Assembly (NCBI GenBank): GCA_024641005.1
Contig: JAHEDX010000004.1
Span: forward strand, 31,706 to 95,705
Direction: 5' to 3'
Length of the DNA stretch: 64,000 bases
Origin: Acidimicrobiaceae bacterium
Lineage (GTDB): Bacteria; Actinomycetota; Acidimicrobiia; Acidimicrobiales; Ilumatobacteraceae
Of the stretch, positions 35,754 through 43,356 are shown piece after piece; positions within the stretch are counted from its first letter, which is position 1, and every line of letters begins with the position of its first letter. The notes below the pieces were generated by a model. The model did not search any database and was not told the DNA's origin. It saw only the letters and a program-made list of their open reading frames with translations. Made by a program: the position numbers and the translations under genes.

Positions 35754-37880
35754 GTGATGAATATCGACGCGATCTCGGCAGTGAGCGGAGTCATCCAGCC
35801 TGCCCACCCCCGATCGGTCACGGCTTGGTCTGCTCTGGTCGTGTGCACGGCCAGTGTCGCCGCCGGGGCCGGCGCTTGGACGATCGCCGGCTCCGACGCT
35901 CCCGCCGGGCTGATCGTGCTCGTCTGGCTGGCCGCAGCTTGGGCGTTGGCCGGGGCGGTGATCAGCTTGCGCGAGCCGCGTCCGATATCGGCGATCGCCG
36001 GAGGGTTCGCTGCGTTTGCCGCCGTTGGTGCGTTGTCGTGGAGCGTCGGCATCTGGCGTGACATGCAGGGTGCGGGCGCCCTCGCTGTCGACGTCGCACA
36101 ACGTCTTGCCCTCACCCTGGCTCCGGCATTGTTCTTCCACATGCTGATGACGCTGCCCGGTGGGAGGTTCTCACGGCCCGGACAGCGCACGGCAGTACTG
36201 GCCGGCTATGTGGTCGCACTGGGAGTGGGGTTGGCCCTGCTCATCGATCGGAACACGGTGACGGTGTGGCCGATCGTGCTGTTGTGGGCGGCGACACTGG
36301 GTGCGCTGCCAACTGCTCATGCCAACTATCGGGCTGCCGGTGTGGTCGATCAGCGGCGGATGCAATGGGTCGGATGGGCCGCTGTCGTGGCCCTCGAGAT
36401 CACCCTCGTCTGTTTGGCGTTGTCGTTGGTCGCGGACTGGCCGCGCCACAACGCTGTGATCGCCTTCGCTTGCACCGGGTTCGTGCCGCTGGCACTGGCC
36501 GCCGGCACCGTGGCGAGGTTGCGATCTCACATCGACCGGGTGTTGGTTCACACGGTGTCGCTCACGGGCCTGACGATGCTCATCGTGGTTGCGTACGCGC
36601 TGGCGCTGGCTGCGTTCGGCCGTCAGCCCGACGGTAGTGAGCAATCGCTCCTGTTGCTCTCGATGCTGGCGGCCGCCGGCGCCGCGATGGCATATCAGCC
36701 CGCCCGTGCGCGGCTCGGTGAGCGGGCCAACACTGTCATCTACGGCGCGCGGATCGCTCCCGAGGAAGCGGTCCGCACATGGGGGTCACGCCTCACACGG
36801 GCGATCCCGCTCGATGAGCTGTTGCTGCAGTTGGTCGAGACCTTGCGCAAGTCGATGCAGCTCCGGAGCGCGCAGATCTGGACTGGTACCGGCGCCCATT
36901 ACGAGATCGCTGCGGCGGTGCCGCACCGTGAGCCGATTCGCTATACCGTCGGCGAGAAGGAGCAGGCGGTCGTCAGTCGAGCGGGCGTCTCGGGGGGCAC
37001 ATGGATCGACATCTGGTTGCCGGGCCTCGTCGACGCTGCCGTCACCGCATCCACCCGGGTGGCGCCGATCGCCCACAGTGGCGAGTTGCTGGGATTCATC
37101 GTGTGTCAACGACCCGACGACGGAGCGGCATTCACCGAGGATGACGATCGGGTGCTCACCGAGCTCGCACGGCAGGTGGGCCTGGCGTTGCACAACGTGC
37201 AGCTCGATACCGCGCTGCAAGCGTCGCTCGACGAGCTGCGGGACACGAACGAGGAGCTGCGTGCATCCCGCGTCCGTATCGTCACCGCCGGTGATGCCGA
37301 GCGCCGCAAGCTCGAGCGCAATCTGCATGACGGCGCCCAACAGCACCTCGTGGCGCTGGCCGTCAAGTTGCGCTTGGCCAAGGATGCGGTCGTCGATGAT
37401 CCCGCTGACGCCGAGGCGATGATCGACGAGATCCGCGGCAATCTGCAGGAGGCGATCACCGAGTTGCGTTCTCTGGCTCATGGCATCTACCCACCGTTGT
37501 TGATGTCGGGCGGTCTGGCAGAGGCGCTTCCCGCAGCCTTCGCCAGGGCGGCACTGCCGACGAACCACGACATCGCCGTGTCGCGGCATCCTCAGGAAGT
37601 GGAGGCCGCCGTGTACTTCTGTTGCATGGAGGCGCTGCAGAACGCCGGCAAGCACGCCGGCGATGGTGCGGTCGCGACGATCAAGGTGTGGGAGGACCAG
37701 GCCGGCCTGCATTGGTTGGTGAGCGACGACGGCGAAGGCTTCGATGCGACCGGTGACTCCGAGGCGGGTCACGGTTTCGTGAACATGCGCGACCGCATGG
37801 GCGCCTTCGGTGGGACGGTCGACGTGACCAGCGTGGTGGGTGAGGGCACCACGATCCGCGGTGATGTTCGAGTGGGCTGA
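35754..37880 (+). CDS. NarL-type membrane sensor histidine kinase with GAF-like domain
   Basis: 708 residues (GTG at 35754 or ATG at 35757). About eight or nine membrane spans occupy residues 20-310. A GAF-like domain follows (about 340-475), then a HisKA_3 segment with the phospho-His in KLERNLHDGAQQHLVALAVK and a HATPase domain (VSDDGEGFD, GHGFVNMRDRMGAFGG). This class phosphorylates LuxR/NarL-type regulators; candidates are the receiver-cyclase just upstream and the two regulators at 40.5-41.6 kb. Membrane-embedded sensing next to an ABC exporter resembles detoxification or envelope-stress modules, though the signal is unknown. Confidence 0.93.
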   Translation: MMNIDAISAVSGVIQPAHPRSVTAWSALVVCTASVAAGAGAWTIAGSDAPAGLIVLVWLAAAWALAGAVISLREPRPISAIAGGFAAFAAVGALSWSVGIWRDMQGAGALAVDVAQRLALTLAPALFFHMLMTLPGGRFSRPGQRTAVLAGYVVALGVGLALLIDRNTVTVWPIVLLWAATLGALPTAHANYRAAGVVDQRRMQWVGWAAVVALEITLVCLALSLVADWPRHNAVIAFACTGFVPLALAAGTVARLRSHIDRVLVHTVSLTGLTMLIVVAYALALAAFGRQPDGSEQSLLLLSMLAAAGAAMAYQPARARLGERANTVIYGARIAPEEAVRTWGSRLTRAIPLDELLLQLVETLRKSMQLRSAQIWTGTGAHYEIAAAVPHREPIRYTVGEKEQAVVSRAGVSGGTWIDIWLPGLVDAAVTASTRVAPIAHSGELLGFIVCQRPDDGAAFTEDDDRVLTELARQVGLALHNVQLDTALQASLDELRDTNEELRASRVRIVTAGDAERRKLERNLHDGAQQHLVALAVKLRLAKDAVVDDPADAEAMIDEIRGNLQEAITELRSLAHGIYPPLLMSGGLAEALPAAFARAALPTNHDIAVSRHPQEVEAAVYFCCMEALQNAGKHAGDGAVATIKVWEDQAGLHWLVSDDGEGFDATGDSEAGHGFVNMRDRMGAFGGTVDVTSVVGEGTTIRGDVRVG

Positions 37881-37973
37881 CCCCGAGGGCAGGGTGCGCT
37901 GTGTCCGATTGTCCGGTGGCGAGACGCGAGGTCGTCGATCGTCGGCCACCGAGATCGAGCAGGCGGTCGCCGC

Positions 37974-40433
37974 ATGAACGACGCCGTTGCGTTGCGGACC
38001 CGCGCGTTGCTGCGACGGCATCGGCTCGCCGTGGTCCTTCTCGGGGTCACGGCCGGTCTGGCTTCCGCGATACCGATCGCAGCATGGGGAGTCGCGCGCC
38101 GGACCGACAGCGCGCTGCCGACGTTCCTCGATCGGGCCGATCCGCCCGCCGTGGCAGTGTCCGGTTGCCCTCCCGATTACCCGATGCCGGATCTCTCCAC
38201 CCTCTCGGAGGACGAGCAACGGGCCGCGATCGCACCGTGTCTGAGCTACGACATGACCGCCGATCTCGATGACCTGCTCTCACTCGCCGAGGTCGAACGG
38301 GCTTCGACGACGAGCTTCATCGTCGGCATGGTCGCGATCCCCGGTGTGGGCGACACGCCGGTCGGGGCGCAGGCGAATGGAGCCGGCTTGCTGTTGGCGG
38401 GTCGTCAGGTCGACCCGAATTCGCCCGATGAATTCGTGGTGAGCGAGCTGACGGCTCGTTCGCTTCCCGAAGGTGTCGGGGTCGGATCGACGGTCGTGTT
38501 CACTCCGCTCCTGGCATCTCAGGCCGAGTGCGCCTCCGATTTCCTGTGCAAGCCGGGTGGGCCGGCGGTCGATCTCGAGTTGGTCGGTGTGGTCCGGACA
38601 CCGGGTGATCTCGCTGCCACCCCGGCATCGGCGGCGGACGGGACCCTCTTCCTCTCGCCGGCCTTCTGGCAGGCCCATGACGCCGAGCGGTTCTTCAGCT
38701 ACGGCACGAGCGCCACATTGTGGACGGCCGATGGCGTCTCCAGCGCCGACCTCCAAGCAGCGGTCGAAGCGCGGTGGCCGGGCCGGCTCATGCAGTTCGA
38801 ACCCGGGCTCGAATCTCCGGTGCTCCTACTGCCGGACGCGATCGGGTACCAGACCCGGGCGGCTGCGGCCTTCGCCGCGGTCACGGCGCTGGCCGCGCTC
38901 GTCTTCGTCGGCCAGGCCCTGGCCCGACAGGCTCGCCGGGAGTGCCGCGATCTCCCCGTCCACGCGACGCTCGGCATGACCCGCAAGGAGCTCGTGCTGG
39001 CCGCAGTGCTGCGCTCGATCCCGCCGGCAGCGATCGCAGCGTTGGTCGCGACCGTCACCGCGATCGCGCTGTCGCCGATCGGTCCGATCGGGATCGCCCG
39101 GAACACGCTGGCGTCTCCGTCGATCGCGGTCGACGGATGGTCGTTGGCGGTCGGTGCCGTCGTCGTCTTCGCGGTCGTCCTGATCATCGGCGCGGCCCCT
39201 GCCCTGACTTTCCCGCTGTCGCTCGCGCCGAACGGTCGGGCCGCACGCTCGAATGCCGCTGCACGCGAGGGTCGACTCGCCGGCATCCCGCTTCGGGCGC
39301 CGGCCGCGACCGGCCTTCGGGCGGCCACCGCCACTCGGCGAACCGGCGCCGTCCCGCTCACGACTGCGATCATCGGCAGCGCGCTCGCGATCGCTGCGGT
39401 ACTCACCGCTGCCATGGTGACCGCGAGCCTCGACGATCTGCTCGGTGAGTCGGCCAACTACGGCGTCACCTGGGACGTCAACGTCGGCAACAACGGTTCG
39501 CGGGAGGACGAGTCGGCAGCGTTCGCCAGGATCGCCGATGTGCCGGGTGTCATCGCGGCGGCGGGCATGATGACCGGTCACGGCGTCGTGGGTGAGGTCG
39601 ACCTCCCCGTCGTGGCGATGGTCCCGGGGCCGGGACTCCCGCCGATCGATCCGGTCGTCGTCGCCGGCCGCGTGCCCCACGGTCCCGACGAGATCGCGAT
39701 CGGTTCCACCACCATGAGCGAGCTCGGTGTCGGGATCGGCGACCGGATCGCGTTCAACGTGTTCGAACTTCCCGACCAGCCGCTCACGGCGCTGATCGTC
39801 GGGCAGGCGCTCGTCTATGACGGTTTGGACGGCGAGCCCGGCTCGGGCGGGGTCGTCGATGCAGCCTGGGCACGATCGTTGCTGCCGGGGTCGGCGTCGC
39901 AGATGATCGCCGTACGGCTCGATCCGGCGAGCGATCGTCGGGTCGTGCTCGCAGCCATCGCGGATCGATTCGGGGGTGCCGACTTCGTGAAGGAGGCCGA
40001 GCCATCGCACGGGATCAAGAACCTCGCCCGGGTCCGCAATGCGCCCTGGCTGCTCGCGTTCGTGATGGCACTCCTCGCGGCGGGTGCGCTGACGCACGCG
40101 CTCATTCTGTCGGTGCGTGGCAGACGACACGAACTGGCGGTTCTCGAGGCACTGGGTTTCAATCGGCGGCAGGTGCTGTCGTCGGTTGCCTGGCAGGCCT
40201 CGTTCGTCGCGTCGATCGCCGTCGTGCTGGGTGTACCGATCGGCCTGGTCGGCGGTCAGTGGGGTTGGCGGACGCTCGCCAGGAGTGTCGGCGCGGCTTC
40301 TCCACCCGCTGGGGTCTTCTGGGTCGCGGTCGCGTGTTGCCTCGGGGTGCTGCTGATCGCCAATCTGGTGGCGGTCTTCCCTGGACGTTCGGCCGCTCGT
40401 CAGCGGCCGGCACGCATGCTCCGCACCGAGTGA
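37974..40433 (+). CDS. FtsX/MacB-type ABC permease, second copy
   Basis: 819 residues. Same design as the permease at 31183: one N-terminal span, an extracytoplasmic domain (about 40-270, with several Cys), an FtsX core (ELVLAAVLRSIPPAAIAALV region), a second extracytoplasmic domain and a C-terminal FtsX core (RRHELAVLEALGFNRRQVLS). The two permeases are divergent in sequence, implying a heterodimer or two alternative transporters sharing one ATPase. It ends 16 nt from the convergent receiver gene. Confidence 0.88.
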   Translation: MNDAVALRTRALLRRHRLAVVLLGVTAGLASAIPIAAWGVARRTDSALPTFLDRADPPAVAVSGCPPDYPMPDLSTLSEDEQRAAIAPCLSYDMTADLDDLLSLAEVERASTTSFIVGMVAIPGVGDTPVGAQANGAGLLLAGRQVDPNSPDEFVVSELTARSLPEGVGVGSTVVFTPLLASQAECASDFLCKPGGPAVDLELVGVVRTPGDLAATPASAADGTLFLSPAFWQAHDAERFFSYGTSATLWTADGVSSADLQAAVEARWPGRLMQFEPGLESPVLLLPDAIGYQTRAAAAFAAVTALAALVFVGQALARQARRECRDLPVHATLGMTRKELVLAAVLRSIPPAAIAALVATVTAIALSPIGPIGIARNTLASPSIAVDGWSLAVGAVVVFAVVLIIGAAPALTFPLSLAPNGRAARSNAAAREGRLAGIPLRAPAATGLRAATATRRTGAVPLTTAIIGSALAIAAVLTAAMVTASLDDLLGESANYGVTWDVNVGNNGSREDESAAFARIADVPGVIAAAGMMTGHGVVGEVDLPVVAMVPGPGLPPIDPVVVAGRVPHGPDEIAIGSTTMSELGVGIGDRIAFNVFELPDQPLTALIVGQALVYDGLDGEPGSGGVVDAAWARSLLPGSASQMIAVRLDPASDRRVVLAAIADRFGGADFVKEAEPSHGIKNLARVRNAPWLLAFVMALLAAGALTHALILSVRGRRHELAVLEALGFNRRQVLSSVAWQASFVASIAVVLGVPIGLVGGQWGWRTLARSVGAASPPAGVFWVAVACCLGVLLIANLVAVFPGRSAARQRPARMLRTE

Positions 40434-40449
40434 CCGGTCGGGACGGGCC

Positions 40450-40917
40450 TCAGGTCGGACTCGTCCGCCAGTCCGGATCGCCGCCTGCTTCCCACAGGCG
40501 ACGCAGGACACGCGGCGACAGTTCGTCCTTGTTGACGTAGGCGACCGCACCGCACGTTCGTGCCGCGGGCGGCATCTCGTCCTCGGTGTAGGTGGAGACG
40601 AGGATCACGAAGACCGTGGGGTGCTCGCTCACGATCGCCGCGGTGGCCTCGATGCCGTCCATGGCACCCATGTTGATGTCCATCAGGACCACCGCTGGTC
40701 GCAGTTCGTCGACGAGTGCGACGGCGGACTCACCCGATGTCGCCTCGGCGATCAACTCGAATCCAGGGATCCTGGCGACGACTGCGCGCGCTGCATCGCG
40801 GAACGGCGCCTGGTCATCGACGACCAAGACGCGGACCGGACCGGTCTCGCATCCCACCGGGCCGTCAGAGTGATCCATCAGCGGGTTCTCCATGACGATC
40901 CCATCGTCGCGCGTCAA
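40450..40917 (-). CDS. Stand-alone receiver-domain protein
   Basis: 155 residues from a TTG at 40917 that overlaps the upstream regulator's stop (TTGA); an ATG at 40893 gives 147 residues and is equally possible. A complete CheY-like receiver: VRVLVVDDQAPFRDAARAV, phospho-acceptor in VVLMDINMGAMDG and the conserved Lys in AYVNKDELS. There is no output domain after about residue 145. It probably acts as a phosphate sink or a protein-interaction switch in the pathway of the adjacent NarL-type regulator, to which it is coupled. Confidence 0.85.
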   Translation of the reverse strand: MTRDDGIVMENPLMDHSDGPVGCETGPVRVLVVDDQAPFRDAARAVVARIPGFELIAEATSGESAVALVDELRPAVVLMDINMGAMDGIEATAAIVSEHPTVFVILVSTYTEDEMPPAARTCGAVAYVNKDELSPRVLRRLWEAGGDPDWRTSPT

Positions 40918-41624
40918 CCCCGGCTGGGAAATCGTGCTGCTACATCGGCGGGGGTGTGGCCTGCATCACCTTCTGCGAGATACACCAACACGGCCGCCAC
41001 CCGTCGATTGACGTTGGGTTCCTCGGTGAGGTGCAGCTTGGAGAAGATCGAGTTGATGTGCTTCTCGACGGCCCGCTCGGACAGCACGAGGCTGGCCGCG
41101 ATCGCAGCGTTCGTCTTCCCCTGCGCCATCTCGCCGAGCACCTCGCGCTCGCGAGGGGTCAGGCGGGCGACCGGAGTCTCCGTCGAACGATTGGATGCGA
41201 CGAGCTGCTCGACCACCTTCGGGTCGATGACCGATCCGCCGATCGCGACCACCCGGATCCCCGCGACGAGGTCGTCGACGTCTGCCAGACGGTCTTTCAA
41301 CAGATACCCCCGCCCGTCGGAACCCCCGGCGAGCAGCGCGACCGCGTACGCCGGCGAGACGAACTGGCTGAGGACGATGACGCCGGTTTCAGGATGGCTC
41401 GAACGGATCGCGTCGGCGGCGCGGATGCCCTCGTCGGTTCCGCTCGGTGGCATGCGGATGTCGGTGACGACCACATCGGGATCGGTGTCGGCAACCAGAG
41501 CGAGCAACTCGTCGTAGCTGGTCGCCGTACCGGCCAGTTCGAAGTCCGTCGTGGCCGAGATCAGCCGTGCGATGCCGTCGAGCAACAAGACGTTGTCTTC
41601 TGCGATCGCAACACGTATCGGCAC
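40914..41624 (-). CDS. NarL/LuxR-family response regulator
   Basis: 236 residues from the third of three tandem GTG codons (41624); a -10-like TAGACT ends 6 nt upstream, which fits a leaderless start there, and the protein then begins PIRVAIAEDN. Receiver at about 1-120 (VVVTDIRMPP acceptor, LLKDR), LuxR-type HTH at about 150-215 (LTPREREVLGEMAQGKTNAAIA, split by the recognition helix SERAVEKHINSIFSKL). It binds DNA when phosphorylated, probably by the kinase at 35754. It is coupled to the following receiver-only protein. Confidence 0.92.
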   Translation of the reverse strand: MPIRVAIAEDNVLLLDGIARLISATTDFELAGTATSYDELLALVADTDPDVVVTDIRMPPSGTDEGIRAADAIRSSHPETGVIVLSQFVSPAYAVALLAGGSDGRGYLLKDRLADVDDLVAGIRVVAIGGSVIDPKVVEQLVASNRSTETPVARLTPREREVLGEMAQGKTNAAIAASLVLSERAVEKHINSIFSKLHLTEEPNVNRRVAAVLVYLAEGDAGHTPADVAARFPSRG

Positions 41625-41630
41625 CACCAC

Positions 41631-41636
41631 AGTCTA
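41631..41636 (-). promoter_or_regulatory. -10-like TAGACT before the NarL-type regulator
   Basis: TAGACT on the minus strand directly precedes three GTG codons. A transcript starting 6-7 nt downstream would begin at the third GTG (leaderless). Confidence 0.45.
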
Positions 41637-41662
41637 GTTGCGACCCTGCGGCTGTGAGCCGG

Positions 41663-43159
41663 CTACTGCGATTCGATCCGGCGCAACGCTCGATCTGCGG
41701 CATGCCATCCGCACATGCCATGAACGCCGGCGCCGGGCGGGGTCGATGCCGAGCACAGGAACAGCGACGGATTCGGGGTGGCGTACGACCGCAGCGCGAG
41801 CGTGGGACGGAAGACGAGTTGCATCCCGCTGTGTGCGCCGCCGGCGATGTCGCCGCCGACATAGTTGGGGTTGTAGGTGTGCAGGTCGCCGGGAGTCGAG
41901 ATGTGGCGGGCCAGCACCAGGTCGCGAAACCCTGGCGCGAATCGCTCGATCTGTTGCTCGATCGCGCCGGTGGCGTCGCCGTCGTAGCCGTGGGGCACAT
42001 GTGCGTATGCCCACAGCGTGTGCTTGCCGGCCGGCGCCCGAGTGGGATCGAAGACTGTGGGTTGCACGACGAGTACGTACGGTTCGTCGGGCATCCGGCC
42101 GGCTGCGACGTCGGCTTCGGCGGCTCTCAGTTCGGCGAGTGTTCCGATGAGGTGCACCGTGCCTGCTCGACGGCAGTCGTCGTTGTCCCACGGCACTGGT
42201 CCGTCGAGCGCGTAGTCGATCTTGAAGGCTCCGGGGCCGTGGTGGAAGCGTTCGAGCCGTCTGCGGTAGCGGCTCGGCAGCGCGTCGCCGGCGATCGAGG
42301 AGAGCTGGGCGGGATTGGTGTCGAACATGGCGATCCGGTGCGGGGGTAGATCTGCGAGTGAGCGAACGAAGGTGCCGGTGCGTACCTCGCCACCGAGTTC
42401 GGCCAAGCGAGCCGCCAGAGCATCGGCGACCGCTTGCGAGCCTCCGGCCGCGACCGGCCAGCCGTCGGCGTGGGCCGAGCCGGCCAGCATCAAGCCGAAG
42501 GCGGCGGTCAACGGTCGCGTGAGCGGCAGTATCGCGTGTGCTGCGCAACCACCGAACAGGGCGGCTGCTTCATCGGTCTCGAAACGACGGGCGAGCAACG
42601 TCGCCGGCTGCAGGGCGTGCACACCGAACCGTGCCATCGCGAGAGGGTGACGTGGCGGTGAGACGACGGGGCCGAGCAACTGCGGCAGCACACGAGGCCA
42701 GTCGCGCATCAGTGGTTCGAAGAGTCGCCTCCACGCGCTGCCGTCGGCACCCAGTCCGGCCGCCGTTGCCTCGACGCTGCGGTGCAGCACTGCGGCGCGG
42801 CCTCCGTCGAGCGGGTGGGCGAGCGGGATCTCGGGCCAGACCCACCTCAGGCCGTGGGGGCCGAGGACGTCGAGCGACATCGCCGGTGCCGACACGCCGA
42901 GCGCGTGGACGGCGGCGCACACGTCGTGGACATATCCGGGCATCGTCAGCTCGGCCGATCGTGTGCCACCCCCGATGGTGTCCGCCGCTTCGAGCACCAG
43001 CACCGAGTGGCCTGCCTCCGCCAACCGCACCGCTGCCGACAATCCGTTCGGGCCCGAGCCGACCACCACGGCGTCGTAGGAACCGGTGCGGCTCGAGCTC
43101 TGCTCGGGCGTCGGATCGACGCGGTCTCGGAGGCTCTCGTTGTGGGTGCTTCGGGCCAT
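41663..43159 (-). CDS. FAD-dependent oxidoreductase, phytoene-desaturase-like, second copy
   Basis: 498 residues from the ATG at 43159 (GAAAGG upstream). The FAD motif DAVVVGSGPNGLSAAVRLAE is at about residues 29-48, followed by VLEAADTIGGGTRS and a C-terminal CSASTPPGAGVHGMCGWHAA. It matches the flavoprotein at 26262-27686 along most of its length (for example HHGPGAFKIDYALDG against YRHGPGAFKVDFAIDG), so the two are paralogues. It is followed on the same strand by the NarL-type regulator after 32 nt. No carotenoid or sterol genes are adjacent; the substrate is unknown. Confidence 0.88.
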   Translation of the reverse strand: MARSTHNESLRDRVDPTPEQSSSRTGSYDAVVVGSGPNGLSAAVRLAEAGHSVLVLEAADTIGGGTRSAELTMPGYVHDVCAAVHALGVSAPAMSLDVLGPHGLRWVWPEIPLAHPLDGGRAAVLHRSVEATAAGLGADGSAWRRLFEPLMRDWPRVLPQLLGPVVSPPRHPLAMARFGVHALQPATLLARRFETDEAAALFGGCAAHAILPLTRPLTAAFGLMLAGSAHADGWPVAAGGSQAVADALAARLAELGGEVRTGTFVRSLADLPPHRIAMFDTNPAQLSSIAGDALPSRYRRRLERFHHGPGAFKIDYALDGPVPWDNDDCRRAGTVHLIGTLAELRAAEADVAAGRMPDEPYVLVVQPTVFDPTRAPAGKHTLWAYAHVPHGYDGDATGAIEQQIERFAPGFRDLVLARHISTPGDLHTYNPNYVGGDIAGGAHSGMQLVFRPTLALRSYATPNPSLFLCSASTPPGAGVHGMCGWHAADRALRRIESQ

Positions 43160-43356
43160 TTCGCCTTTCCAAGACTCCGACGGCCGCGACTCCACCTGGC
43201 CGTTCGAACACTCTACGAGACGGGACATCCGGTGTTGGTGCCGCCCGAACGGGCCGGACACACACCGCAACGCGAAGAAGGGGTGGCAGGTTCTGGCGGG
43301 GCCACCAGGTCGAAGTGCGGGTCCTCGATGCGTCGACGCGTGAGGGCCGACGCTGC

